DNA of 64,000 nt from JAVBQJ01 sp031549115 (GCA_031549115.1 JAVBQJ010000085.1:1-64000), one strand, 5' to 3'. Shown: positions 36,217 through 45,296, numbered from the stretch's first letter. Notes: generated by a model from the letters alone, not told the origin. Made by a program: numbers and translations.

Positions 36217-37284
36217 TTATTCCTGAAGCAACGGTTCCGGACAAGCGGATACGGCGCGAATGCCGTAAAGCTCGGGGCGTCCGTCGCCATTGCGGGTCTG
36301 CAGATCCCGCAACAACGCTTCCACCAATACTCCGGCCAGTTCATCCAGGTCGACTTCATAGTGAAGTGTATGCTCGAAAGGCACCGGCACCGGCAGCTGC
36401 CGGTTGGTCAAGTGCACCACGTGCGGCTGATAGTCCCACTGCCGCCGCCGGTATAACTCCGTCACCAGATCCCGCATCAGTATATCGTCCAGCGAAATCA
36501 GCGCCTCCGGACGCTCCCCGCAGGGACGGGAGAAAATCCGGTCGCAAATGGCGCCGGGGCTACAGAAAAATACTTCCAGCTCCATATCATTGCGGACCGC
36601 CTCCGGCAGTCGGCGGCTCGCCGCCCGAAATTCGTCGACCTCCGCGTCGTTGGAGCCGGTCACCAGAATTCCGACCCGGCGAATCCGCCGCAGCGCCAAC
36701 TGCTTGAGCGCATCGCGCAGATACGCCAGCCAGTCGATGCCGAACGAACCGTGCGGCAGCAAGGTCGACGAAAAGTTGATCATCGGAAGCCGCTGCTGCC
36801 GCATCTCCTCCCAGCATTCGTCGGCCAGCACACACAACGCCAGCATGGCGTCGATCTTGCGCTCCCGGATGCAGCGCTCCAGCCCCGGAATGTCATCGAA
36901 GCTGTGATACAGCGGCATCGGTCCGTTTTCCGAACAAAACAGATGCGTCTGGTAGCCGCGTTCCGCCAGCTGGCGAGTGATCGAATGCACCAGATAGCAG
37001 TTGAATGCACTGTTCTGCACCACCTCGAACGCGGCCAGACCGATCACCCGGGCGACATGACCGTCCGCGCCCGGATCTTTCAGAAACACGCCGACCTTGT
37101 CGCGAACCTCCAGCACGCCTTCCTCGCGCAACTCGCCGATGGCGGCATGAATGGTCGAAGTACTCAGCTTCAACCGTTCCCGGAGCGCGGCATGGCTCGG
37201 AAGCCGGTCCCCGACCGCCAGCTGCCCTTCCCGGATGAACTGTACCAAAGACCGTTTGGCCTCTTCGAATTTGGTTCCCGCCAC
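36217..37284 (-). CDS. GntR-type regulator with LacI-like sugar-sensing domain
   Basis: 355 residues. Residues 1-70 are a GntR winged helix (LVQFIREGQLAVGDRLPSHAALRERLKLS, then TIHAAIGELREEGVLEV). From about residue 78 a periplasmic-binding-like LacI domain follows (VIGLAAFEVVQNSAFNCYLVHSITRQLAERGYQTHLF, IDAMLALCVLADE, RIRRVGILVTGSND, PEALISLDDILMRDLVTEL). It is the first gene of carbohydrate locus 2 and probably controls it in response to a sugar. A good promoter with an overlapping palindrome lies just upstream. Confidence 0.85.
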   Translation of the reverse strand: MAGTKFEEAKRSLVQFIREGQLAVGDRLPSHAALRERLKLSTSTIHAAIGELREEGVLEVRDKVGVFLKDPGADGHVARVIGLAAFEVVQNSAFNCYLVHSITRQLAERGYQTHLFCSENGPMPLYHSFDDIPGLERCIRERKIDAMLALCVLADECWEEMRQQRLPMINFSSTLLPHGSFGIDWLAYLRDALKQLALRRIRRVGILVTGSNDAEVDEFRAASRRLPEAVRNDMELEVFFCSPGAICDRIFSRPCGERPEALISLDDILMRDLVTELYRRRQWDYQPHVVHLTNRQLPVPVPFEHTLHYEVDLDELAGVLVEALLRDLQTRNGDGRPELYGIRAVSACPEPLLQE

Positions 37285-37311
37285 TTTTCCGCCGTTCTAT
37301 TTGCTGATTGC

Positions 37312-37333
37312 TGTAGTTGAAAAATCGTCTACA
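37312..37333. promoter_or_regulatory. imperfect palindrome, likely operator of the GntR/LacI-type gene
   Basis: TGTAG and CTACA form arms around a 12-base centre. The site lies directly downstream of the -10 of the regulator promoter, where a bound repressor would block initiation. Autoregulation is inferred. Confidence 0.45.
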
Positions 37334-37339
37334 TTGCCA

Positions 37340-37368
37340 AGTATAGTGTATTTCAACGAGAAAGTCAA
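37340..37368 (-). promoter_or_regulatory. promoter of carbohydrate locus 2
   Basis: Minus strand: TTGACT (37368-37363), 17-base spacer, TATACT (37345-37340). It drives the GntR/LacI-type regulator at 37284 and likely the genes behind it. Confidence 0.75.
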
Positions 37369-37486
37369 TAGCAACGGAGAAAAAAATATCGATTTTTCTT
37401 TTCCGGGTCATAGAAAGCGGCGGGAAATGTGCTATATTGATGAACATTTGTATCTACACATATTGAACCCATGGAAAGAAGGCATC

Positions 37487-37627
37487 ATGATGTTGGGAAT
37501 GGATGACTGGCTGGTCAGTGCCGCCTATCTGGCAAATATAGGCGCAATGGTGGTCTGTGTGGTTTACGGTGCGATCAATTACAATCGCGGCGACGATACG
37601 GTAAATTCAGACAAAGGCGACCGGTAA
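37487..37627 (+). CDS. small symporter accessory protein
   Basis: A 46-residue protein with one membrane helix (SAAYLANIGAMVVCVVYGAINY) and a charged tail. Such tiny proteins occur directly before sodium:solute symporter genes in many bacteria, and here the symporter starts 4 bases later. Start ATG at 37487 with an AAGAAGG site upstream. It is probably a subunit or assembly partner of the transporter. Confidence 0.7.
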   Translation: MMLGMDDWLVSAAYLANIGAMVVCVVYGAINYNRGDDTVNSDKGDR

Positions 37628-37631
37628 CACT

Positions 37632-39212
37632 ATGGATACATGGATCATCTCCGGGGTCATCGCGGTTTATCTGGCAGTGATCGCGTTCCTGAGTTATCGG
37701 GCTTACCGCAAAACCACCACCAGCGCCGACTATCTGGTCGCCGGGCGCTCCGTGCATCCGTTCGTGATGGCGATGAGCTACGGCGCCGCTTTCATCAGCA
37801 CCTCCGCGATCATCGGCTTCGGCGGGATGGCGGCGAAATTCGGCCTCGGCCTGCTGTGGCTGCCGTTCATGAATATCGCGGTCGGCATCCTGATCGCGTT
37901 CCTGTGCTTCGGACGCCGGACCCGGCGGATCGGGCAGGAGCTGAACGCCAGCACCTTTCCGGAATTTCTCGGCATGCGCTATCAGTCGCCGCAGCTGCAA
38001 TGGTTCATCGCGCTGCTGATTTTCCTGTTCATGCCCCTGTATTCCAGCGCGGTGCTCATCGGCGGCGCCCGGGTGCTCGAGGGGGTGATGAATTTCGACG
38101 TCGCTTTGATCGCGTTCGCGCTGATCATCGCGTTTTATGTGGTGATCGGCGGCCTCAAAGGGGTGATGTACGTGGACGCGTTCATGGGCGTCATCATGGT
38201 ATTGGGCATGGTGGCGCTGCTGATTTGCACGTATACGGAATTGGGCGGATTCATCGGCGCCCACCGAGAACTGAGCGAGATGGCGCCCCTGGTGCCGGCG
38301 GACCTGCAGGCCAAGGGCCACGCCGGCTGGACCCGGATGCCGGTATTCGGCAAGGAGTGCTGGTGGATGCTGGTCACCAGCCTGATGGCCGGGGTCGGGA
38401 TCGGCGCCTTGGCACAACCGCAGCTGGCGGTGCGCTTCATGACGGTGAAGTCCGGCCAACAATTGAACCGGGCGATTCTGGTCGGTTCGATATTCATCCT
38501 GCTGACCGCCGGCGTCGCGTATGTGATCGGCGGCTTGAGCAACGTCTGGTTTTACCGGACCACCGGAAAGATTGCGGTGGAAGCCGCCGGCGGGAATGCC
38601 GACGTGGTGATGCCGCTGTTTATCCAGAGCTCGATGCCGAGGGTTTTCTATTATATTTTCACCGTGACGCTGCTGTCGGCGGGCATGTCGACTTTGAGTT
38701 CGCTGCTGCATGTGATCGGCACATCGCTCGGGCACGATTTGTTCTGCGGCATTTCCGGCCGGAAGGCGGCGAGTGTGACTTTGACCCGGATGGGGATCGT
38801 ATTCGGGATCATTTTGAGCGTGGTGATCGGCTATCTGCTGCCGGCGAGCATCATCGCCCGGGTGACGGCGATCTTTTTCGGCATCTGCGCGGCGGCGTTC
38901 CTGCCGGTGTATTTCGCCGCGCTCTACTGGCGCGGCGCGACCCGGGCCGGCGTCTGGGCCAGTGTCATTGTCGGCGCGCTGGTCAGTACCTTCGGACTGA
39001 TGTTCATGCACCGCGCGGAAGCGGCGCCATTGGGGTTGTGCCGGATGCTGTTCGGCAAGACCGAACTTTTCGGCGTCGATCCGTGGCCGTTCATCGACCC
39101 GTTGGTGTACGCTTTGCCGTTGTCGGCTCTGGTGCTGTGGCTGGTGAGCCTGATGACCAAGAAACTCGATCCGGCGCATGTCGCCCGGTGTTTCCAAAAA
39201 AACGGACAGTGA
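37632..39212 (+). CDS. sodium:solute symporter (SSS family)
   Basis: 526 residues with about 13 hydrophobic segments. Seen: SADYLVAGRSVHPFVMAMSYGAAFISTSAIIGFGGMAAKFG (SSS N-terminus), TFPEFLGMRYQSPQLQW, and ALIIAFYVVIGGLKGVMYVDAFMGVIM (split TM2-TM3 and sodium-site region). It couples sodium influx to uptake of an organic solute in the inner membrane. The genes that follow encode an indolepyruvate oxidoreductase, so an aryl- or keto-acid, or a related carboxylate, is a possible substrate (inference). Confidence 0.9.
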   Translation: MDTWIISGVIAVYLAVIAFLSYRAYRKTTTSADYLVAGRSVHPFVMAMSYGAAFISTSAIIGFGGMAAKFGLGLLWLPFMNIAVGILIAFLCFGRRTRRIGQELNASTFPEFLGMRYQSPQLQWFIALLIFLFMPLYSSAVLIGGARVLEGVMNFDVALIAFALIIAFYVVIGGLKGVMYVDAFMGVIMVLGMVALLICTYTELGGFIGAHRELSEMAPLVPADLQAKGHAGWTRMPVFGKECWWMLVTSLMAGVGIGALAQPQLAVRFMTVKSGQQLNRAILVGSIFILLTAGVAYVIGGLSNVWFYRTTGKIAVEAAGGNADVVMPLFIQSSMPRVFYYIFTVTLLSAGMSTLSSLLHVIGTSLGHDLFCGISGRKAASVTLTRMGIVFGIILSVVIGYLLPASIIARVTAIFFGICAAAFLPVYFAALYWRGATRAGVWASVIVGALVSTFGLMFMHRAEAAPLGLCRMLFGKTELFGVDPWPFIDPLVYALPLSALVLWLVSLMTKKLDPAHVARCFQKNGQ

Positions 39213-39235
39213 TTATTTCATAAGGATGATTTGCA

Positions 39236-40816
39236 ATGCAGGAAAAAATGTTGTTGAGCGGTAACGAAGCGATTGCGCTGGCCGCCCTGGACGCCGGCGT
39301 CGGCCTGGGTACCGGGTACCCCGGAACCCCGTCGTCGGAAATTCTGGAAAATCTGGCCGAGCTGGGCGGCAAAGCCCAGTGGGCGCCGAACGAAAAGGCG
39401 GCCCTGGAAGTTGCCATCGGCGCCGCTTTCGGCCATGCCCGGGCGCTGGCGACGATGAAGCACGTCGGCTTGAATGTCGCCGCGGACCCGCTGTTCACCA
39501 TCGCCTATTCGGGCACCCCGGGCGGCCTGGTGGTGATCTCGGCCGACGATCCGGGCCTCGCATCCAGCCAGAACGAGCAGGACAACCGGCGCTATGCCAT
39601 CGCCGCCGGCGTGCCGATGCTGGAACCGGCGGACTCGCAGGAAGCGTACGACTATATGATGTGCGCGTTCGAGTTGTCCGAAGAATTCCACACACCGGTG
39701 CTGTTCCGCCTGACCACCCGGGTATGCCATTCCAAGTGCGTGGTCCAGCGTCATAAACCGGTCAAGCCGGTTCCGCCCATTCACTATGTCAAAGATGTGA
39801 AGTCGAATGTGATGATTCCGGCCTATGCCCGGCTGGCGCACCGCCGGCTGCGCGCCCGCTTGGCGGAGATGACCGGACGCGCGTTGGAATTCGTCCGGGA
39901 AGTGAAAAAAGGCACCGAACTCGGCATCGTCACCAGCGGCATTTCGTTTCAGCACTGTCTGGACGCGGCGCCGGATGCTTCGATCCTGAAGCTCGGCATG
40001 ACCTATCCCTTGCCGCTGGAACGGATTCGCGAATTCGTCGACGGCGTCGACCGCTGCGTCGTGGTCGAAGAGGGCGATCCGGTATTGGTCGAAGCTCTGC
40101 TGGCCGCCGGAATGGAGGTGGAAGGCAAAGCGGAAATGTACCGTTTCGGCGAGCTGAATGTCGCCCGGGTACGCCGCCTGCTCGCCGGCGACCTCTCCCC
40201 GGAACCGGCCCCGCAACCGGGCAAACCGCCGCAATTGTGCAATGGCTGTCCGCACCGCAAGAGTTATGAAGTGCTCCGCGACCTCGACTGTATCGTCACC
40301 GGCGACATCGGCTGCTATACATTGGGCGTTTTGCCGCCGTTCGAGGCGGTCGACACCTGCGTCTGTATGGGCGCGAGCATCACCACCGGTCTCGGGCTGC
40401 GGCAGGTGCTGCCGGAAGCGGAAGCGCGGCGCGTGGTCAGTGTGATCGGCGACAGCACCTTCTGGCATACCGGGATCAACGGCATCGTGGAGATGATCTA
40501 CAACCGTCCGGCCACCGGACACCTTGTGATGATTCTAGACAACTCCACCACGGCGATGACCGGGTTGCAGGAGAATCCGGGTACCGGCCGGAAGCTGGAC
40601 CATTCGCCGTCGCCGGCATTGGATCTGGAATCGACCTTGCGCGGCATGGGAGTGGAACGGGTGGAAGTGATCGACCCGATCCTGGAAAATGCGAAATTGA
40701 AGGAAACGGTGGCGTCGTGTCTGGCGGGCAATCAGGTTTCGGTGATCATCGCCCGACGTCCGTGCATTCTCGCCGCGGTGAAAATCAAAGGATACGAAGA
40801 GGCCAACAATGAGTAA
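39236..40816 (+). CDS. iorA: indolepyruvate oxidoreductase alpha subunit, no ferredoxin domain
   Basis: 526 residues. The N-terminal pyrimidine domain (LSGNEAIALAALDAGVGLGTGYPGTPSSEI), the CNGCPHR motif (from residue 335), and the thiamine-diphosphate block GDIGCYTLG, VIGDSTFWHTGINGIVEMIYN, VMILDNSTTAMTG identify IorA, which oxidatively decarboxylates aryl pyruvates to acyl-CoA with ferredoxin. The usual C-terminal double [4Fe-4S] domain is missing: the protein ends soon after SVIIARRPCILAAVKIKG. It overlaps iorB by 8 bases. The missing domain suggests an external electron carrier or a variant reaction. Confidence 0.85.
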   Translation: MQEKMLLSGNEAIALAALDAGVGLGTGYPGTPSSEILENLAELGGKAQWAPNEKAALEVAIGAAFGHARALATMKHVGLNVAADPLFTIAYSGTPGGLVVISADDPGLASSQNEQDNRRYAIAAGVPMLEPADSQEAYDYMMCAFELSEEFHTPVLFRLTTRVCHSKCVVQRHKPVKPVPPIHYVKDVKSNVMIPAYARLAHRRLRARLAEMTGRALEFVREVKKGTELGIVTSGISFQHCLDAAPDASILKLGMTYPLPLERIREFVDGVDRCVVVEEGDPVLVEALLAAGMEVEGKAEMYRFGELNVARVRRLLAGDLSPEPAPQPGKPPQLCNGCPHRKSYEVLRDLDCIVTGDIGCYTLGVLPPFEAVDTCVCMGASITTGLGLRQVLPEAEARRVVSVIGDSTFWHTGINGIVEMIYNRPATGHLVMILDNSTTAMTGLQENPGTGRKLDHSPSPALDLESTLRGMGVERVEVIDPILENAKLKETVASCLAGNQVSVIIARRPCILAAVKIKGYEEANNE

Positions 40817-41276
40817 TGTGATGAATATCAAAATCGCCGGGCTCGGCGGGCAAGGCGTGTTGAAGGCGACGGATATTCTGGCCGAAGCCGCGTTCGAGGC
40901 CGGGTTCGACGTGAAAAAAAGCGAAGTGCACGGCATGAGCCAGCGCGGCGGTTCGGTCACCAGCGACGTCCGTTACGGCGACGCCGTCGCCAGCCCGATG
41001 ATTCCCGAAGGCGAAACCGAAATCCTGCTGATTCTGGAAATGACCCAGGTGGACAACAATCGCGGCGATATGAAGTCGAACGGGCTGATGCTGACCGTCG
41101 CGCAACTGGGTGAACTGGAGAATCCGAAAACCGCGAATATCGCGTTGCTCGGGCGCCTGAGCCGCCTGCTGGAAATTCCGCGGCCGGCATGGGAAACGGC
41201 GATCAAGAAGTTCTTGCCGCCGAAGCACCACGAATTGAATCTGCGCGTCTTCGCCGAACACGCCGACGGCAAGTAA
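40809..41276 (+). CDS. iorB: indolepyruvate oxidoreductase beta subunit
   Basis: 155 residues forming the gamma-like catalytic subunit of 2-oxoacid:ferredoxin oxidoreductases. Seen: IAGLGGQGVLKATDILAEAAFEAGFDVKKSEVHGMSQRGGSV and a C-terminal LPPKHHELNLRVFAEH. It is slightly shorter than the typical 180-200 residues. Its start lies within the end of iorA, showing coupling. A terminator follows. Confidence 0.88.
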   Translation: MSNVMNIKIAGLGGQGVLKATDILAEAAFEAGFDVKKSEVHGMSQRGGSVTSDVRYGDAVASPMIPEGETEILLILEMTQVDNNRGDMKSNGLMLTVAQLGELENPKTANIALLGRLSRLLEIPRPAWETAIKKFLPPKHHELNLRVFAEHADGK

Positions 41277-41290
41277 GGCTCCCGATCCAT

Positions 41291-41318
41291 AAAAAAAGCG
41301 CCGCAAGGCGCTTTTTTT
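41291..41318. terminator. bidirectional intrinsic terminator
   Basis: AAAAAAAGCGCC and GGCGCTTTTTTT form a perfect stem with a four-base loop. It ends the symporter-iorAB operon and also the convergent phosphatase gene. Confidence 0.92.
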
Positions 41319-41327
41319 GTGCTCCGA

Positions 41328-42146
41328 TTACGGGATGCAGGCGGCGCGATCACCGGCTTCGTAGGCCTCGAGCTGCTGCACCAGGTCCAAAAGACCGGTA
41401 AAGATATAACGCGGCTGGTATGCGAAACGTTTGAGGTCGCTGCGGGCGGTCACTCCCGACAGCACCAGCGCGGTGTCGATTTCCGACTCCACTCCGGCGA
41501 TGATGTCGGTATCCATCCGGTCGCCGATAATCATCGTCAGGCGGGTTTCCGCCTCCAACCGCTTGCCCGCCCGGCGCATCATCAGCGGATTCGGCTTACC
41601 GGTGAAATAGGCCTCGCAGCGCGAAGCCAGCGCGATCGGAGCGATCAATGCGCCGGTTCCCGGCGCAATCCCCGCCTCGGTCGGCCCGGTCAGGTCCGGC
41701 GACGTGCCGATCAATTTTGCCCCCGCCTGAACCAGAAAAGTCGCCTTTTCCAACCGCTCGTAACCGTAAGAACGGGTTTCGCCGACCACGACGTAATCCG
41801 GATTGCTGTCGTTCATCGAAATCCCGCTCTCGTACAACGCGTTGTACAAGCCCGCCTCCCCGATCACAAAAGCCGAACACCCCGGACTCTGCCGCGCCAG
41901 AAAATCGGCCGTAGCCAAGGCGCTGGTATAAAATTGCCGCTCCGGGACCTCGATCCCCAGCCGCGCCATCTTCTCCTGCAATTCACGCGGCGTCCGCTCG
42001 CTGGCATTGGTCAAAAACAAAAACTTCCGGTCGTGCGTTTTCATCCATTCGACGAATTCAGCCGCCCCCTCAAGCAGCCGGTTGCCATGATATACCACGC
42101 CGTCCATATCCAGAATGAACGCCTTCTTCTCAAAAATATTGCGCAT
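41328..42146 (-). CDS. NagD-like HAD-IIA phosphatase
   Basis: 272 residues. HAD motifs: ILDMDGVVYHGNRLLEGA (nucleophile aspartate), FLTNASERTPRELQ (threonine motif), a C2-type cap, then TGKPNPLMM (lysine) and IIGDRMDTDIIAGVESEIDTALVLSG (motif IV). Enzymes of this class dephosphorylate nucleotides or sugar phosphates. It has its own promoter and shares a terminator with iorB. Confidence 0.9.
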   Translation of the reverse strand: MRNIFEKKAFILDMDGVVYHGNRLLEGAAEFVEWMKTHDRKFLFLTNASERTPRELQEKMARLGIEVPERQFYTSALATADFLARQSPGCSAFVIGEAGLYNALYESGISMNDSNPDYVVVGETRSYGYERLEKATFLVQAGAKLIGTSPDLTGPTEAGIAPGTGALIAPIALASRCEAYFTGKPNPLMMRRAGKRLEAETRLTMIIGDRMDTDIIAGVESEIDTALVLSGVTARSDLKRFAYQPRYIFTGLLDLVQQLEAYEAGDRAACIP

Positions 42147-42167
42147 ATCGTTCCTCCCTGTCCTCTT

Positions 42168-42195
42168 ACTATACCATCGCCCCGGTAAATGGCAA
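42168..42195 (-). promoter_or_regulatory. promoter of the NagD-like gene
   Basis: Minus strand: TTGCCA (42195-42190), 16-base spacer, TATAGT (42173-42168), then an AGGGAGGAA ribosome site before the ATG. Confidence 0.65.
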
Positions 42196-42244
42196 AGATT
42201 CCGCGCCGGAATTCATGGATTTTTAACCGGGGATGGCGGTCGGG

Positions 42245-42277
42245 AAAAATGCGGGGGCGAGAAGCCACCACATTTTT
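42245..42277 (-). terminator. terminator after the family-5 binding protein gene
   Basis: AAAAATGTGGTGG and CCCCCGCATTTTT (minus-strand reading) pair with G-U wobbles and end in a T-run, 8 bases after the stop. Confidence 0.65.
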
Positions 42278-42285
42278 CAGGCGCT

Positions 42286-44184
42286 CTATTGCAACACTCG
42301 CTGATACTGCTTGGGAGTCCACAGCCACTCGGGGCGGCCTGGCGAGGTGCCGTAACTCGGATATGGCAGCAGGCGAATGTTTTCGTAACGGGCGGACATC
42401 CCGGAGAGCTTGGCGGGAGCAAATAAAAACGTGTAGGGTTGTTCCCGATGCAGCAACGCCTGAAATTGATGGCATAGCGCAATCCGCTCGTCGGTGTCGA
42501 ACGCGACCCGGATCGCCTCGATCAGGCGGTCGGCTTCGGCGTTGCGGAAGCCGATGAAGTTGCTGGATTGGGGGGCATCGGCCTGACTGGAATGCCAGAC
42601 CTGATAGGGGTCGGCTTCGAGCGGCACCGTCCACGCCAGCATGCACGCTTCGAAATTGCGCTCGTCGATGCGCTGGAGAAATACCGACCACTCGTAAACA
42701 TCCAGACGCATGTGAATTCCGGCGGCGGCCATGTCTTCCTTGACGATCGGCAGCACCTTGCCCTGGATCGGGTGATTGGCGACCTGCATCATGGTGAACT
42801 CGAATTTGCGGCCGTCCTTTTCCAGAATCCCGTCGCCATCGGTATCGCGCCAGCCGGCTTCCGCCAGCAGGCGCTTCGCCTCCGCCGGGTCAAACGGCCA
42901 CGGCGTCAGCGTCATATCGTAGAACGGGCTTCCGTATTGAAACGGCCCCGCCACCACGGCTCCGAGCCCGAAATAGACATCTTGCAAAATCCGCTCCCGG
43001 TTCACCAGCAGCGTCAGCGCCTGCCGGACGCGCCGGTCCTGAAACAGCGGATTGACCTGATTGTAAGCCAGATAGCTGTAGGCCGCCTGAAGCCCCTGAA
43101 TCCGCAGCAACGCGTTGGGGTCGCGCGTCATCAACCCGGCCGCGTCGGTCACCGGCGTTTCGCTCGTCCGCGTCGCAACGAACTGCGGCGTCGAAGTGCG
43201 GTGCATCCACTGATCCGGGGTGAGATCACAGACATCGATATCGCCCGCCAGCAACGCCTGAAAACGGGTATTTTCCAGCTTGATCAGCGAAATGACGATC
43301 TGTTCCAGTGCCGGCATCGCCCCATATGCCCGGCCGAAGTAACGGTCATAACGCTTGAGCACGATTTTCTGATCGCGCACCCAGCTATCCAATTGGTACG
43401 GCCCGACGCCGACGACCATCCGGTTGCGTTCGTGGTCCAGATTGAAGCGCTTGCCGTCGAAGGGGCCGGAATAGAAGTGATAGAAATGCCGCGGCAGCGG
43501 CGTCAATCCCAAGGTCAACTCCAGGCTGCGGAAGTACGGCTTGCTCCAGAGTACCTCGAACTCGTAATCGCCGATTACGTTCAATTCAACCATGTCCTGA
43601 TAATAGGTCCGCAACGGCGCACAATTGACATCCGGGTTGTTCACGACGTCGAACCAGAAACGGAAGTCGTGCGCGGTCATCTCGACATTTTCGTAACGCC
43701 TGCCGGTTTCCGGGTCGGTTGCATCATGCCAGTACACCCCGCGCCGCAATTTGATCCGGAAACGCAGATGATCCTCGGACTCCGTCCACGACTCCGCCAG
43801 CCACGGCTGAAACCGCGCCGGATTCGCCGCGTCCCGATCTCCCAGCGACGCATGGCAAAATCCATAAATTTCCGTCACCGCGGCATCCGAAGAGGTCAAT
43901 GAATTCAAGTCGCCGGGATCGGCCATCGTCGCCTGAATCAGCCGGTCGCCGGACACGCGAACCGGATCGTAAAAGGCCGCATTGGCGAAATTTCCGTCCG
44001 CAGCAAGCTCCGAAGTGCGCCGGATTCCCGACACACCGGCCGAGCGGCAAACATCCTCCAACGCGTCAAGCCGCTGCAGAATCTGCCGGTTGGAAAAAAA
44101 CATCCGGTCGGCGGCATTCACCAGCACGATACCGATGACCGCCAACGCCCCCAGCAACCCCAGCAACAGAATTTTGAACCACAT
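42286..44184 (-). CDS. membrane-anchored family-5 solute-binding protein
   Basis: 632 residues from ATG 44184. An N-terminal hydrophobic segment (ILLLGLLGALAVIGIVLV) lacks a lipobox and an obvious cleavage site, followed by a short coiled-coil stretch, so the protein is probably anchored in the inner membrane with a periplasmic domain. The body is a family-5 (oligopeptide/DppA-like) binding protein: WLAESWTESEDHLRFRIKLRRGVYWHDA, VGVGPYQLDSW, SLIKLENTRFQALLAGDIDV, LAYNQVNPLFQDRRVRQALTLLVNRE. No permease or ATPase is adjacent. It follows the LptF/G gene by 20 bases; a link to envelope biogenesis is only positional. Confidence 0.78.
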   Translation of the reverse strand: MWFKILLLGLLGALAVIGIVLVNAADRMFFSNRQILQRLDALEDVCRSAGVSGIRRTSELAADGNFANAAFYDPVRVSGDRLIQATMADPGDLNSLTSSDAAVTEIYGFCHASLGDRDAANPARFQPWLAESWTESEDHLRFRIKLRRGVYWHDATDPETGRRYENVEMTAHDFRFWFDVVNNPDVNCAPLRTYYQDMVELNVIGDYEFEVLWSKPYFRSLELTLGLTPLPRHFYHFYSGPFDGKRFNLDHERNRMVVGVGPYQLDSWVRDQKIVLKRYDRYFGRAYGAMPALEQIVISLIKLENTRFQALLAGDIDVCDLTPDQWMHRTSTPQFVATRTSETPVTDAAGLMTRDPNALLRIQGLQAAYSYLAYNQVNPLFQDRRVRQALTLLVNRERILQDVYFGLGAVVAGPFQYGSPFYDMTLTPWPFDPAEAKRLLAEAGWRDTDGDGILEKDGRKFEFTMMQVANHPIQGKVLPIVKEDMAAAGIHMRLDVYEWSVFLQRIDERNFEACMLAWTVPLEADPYQVWHSSQADAPQSSNFIGFRNAEADRLIEAIRVAFDTDERIALCHQFQALLHREQPYTFLFAPAKLSGMSARYENIRLLPYPSYGTSPGRPEWLWTPKQYQRVLQ

Positions 44185-44204
44185 CGCACACACTCCAACC
44201 CCGG

Positions 44205-45296
44205 CTACCGCCGGGTGATCCGGTAAATCATCACCGCTCCGCCGATTTGATACGCCAGCGTCGGCAACCACAGCAGATATTGCGGATACAGCTTCGGATA
44301 ATCGGTCAGCGACTCGCAGATGATCACCAGAAGGAAAAATCCCCCCGCCAGAATCACACTCAGAAACAGCCCCACCGAGGTTTCCCGCCGGGAAGTCTGA
44401 ATCGCCAGCGGCAACCCGAACAAAAGAAAGGCGATCGGCGAAAGCGCAAAAGCGATCCTTTGATTCAGTTCCACCTCCAAATCGGTGGTATCCTTGTCGC
44501 GTTCGACATTCATGCGGATACGGGCCAGAAGCTCGCTCATGGTCATGAATTTCGGCCGCTTGCCGACGTTCTGGCTGTTCAACTCCTGCCCATAGTCGAA
44601 TTCGAGCTCGAAGCGCTCCATTGAAGCCGCGGTTTTCGCCCCCAATTCGGAGCTGCGGTCGATGATGATACAGTTGTCGAGTTCGAGAGTCAGAATTTTC
44701 GCCTCTTTGTTGACCTTCAGCCGTCCGCTCGGAGCCGAGATATCACGGATGATGTTGAATTTTTTCCCAACCTCGTAAATCTGGACGCCGCGCAGCTCGG
44801 AATCGCCGATTTTATCGTCCAGATACACGATGTAGCCATCCTGGTTCGTCGCCTGTCCGGGGGCGAACATGGCCAGCGGCTGGTCGACAAAGGCGTTGGT
44901 AATCACCTCCCGCGCCTTTCCGAGACAGGGGGGCCCCACCTCGATCTGCAAATAACAGCAGACTCCGGTCAAAATAAACGTAATCAGCAGGATCGGCGAA
45001 ACGATCTGCAAAATGGAAATTCCGCACGCGCGCATCGCGGTGATTTCGGAATCCGCCGACAGGCGTCCGAACACCATCATCACCGCCACCATCACCGCCA
45101 GCGGCACCGTGAACGACAGCACCACCGGCAGCGTATAAAGCACGAACAACATAAAACTGGTAAACGAAATTCCCTGCGCCACCGCTTCGATCACCTGGAC
45201 CAGGCGCCCGCCCATCATGCCGAAAGTCAGAATGCCGATGGCCATGAAAAAGGTCAGCAAAAAACCGCGCGTCACATATAAATTAAGCGTTTTCAT
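44205..45296 (-). CDS. LptF/LptG-family lipopolysaccharide export permease
   Basis: 363 residues of the YjgP/YjgQ family, the inner-membrane part of the LptBFG exporter that lifts LPS off the membrane. N-terminal helices (FLLTFFMAIGILTFGMMGGRLVQV, PVVLSFTVPLAVMVAVMMVFGRLSADSEITAMRACGIS), a periplasmic beta-jellyroll, and C-terminal helices (IAFALSPIAFLLFGLPLAI). Whether F or G cannot be settled. The partner permease is not in the window. Confidence 0.88.
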   Translation of the reverse strand: MKTLNLYVTRGFLLTFFMAIGILTFGMMGGRLVQVIEAVAQGISFTSFMLFVLYTLPVVLSFTVPLAVMVAVMMVFGRLSADSEITAMRACGISILQIVSPILLITFILTGVCCYLQIEVGPPCLGKAREVITNAFVDQPLAMFAPGQATNQDGYIVYLDDKIGDSELRGVQIYEVGKKFNIIRDISAPSGRLKVNKEAKILTLELDNCIIIDRSSELGAKTAASMERFELEFDYGQELNSQNVGKRPKFMTMSELLARIRMNVERDKDTTDLEVELNQRIAFALSPIAFLLFGLPLAIQTSRRETSVGLFLSVILAGGFFLLVIICESLTDYPKLYPQYLLWLPTLAYQIGGAVMIYRITRR

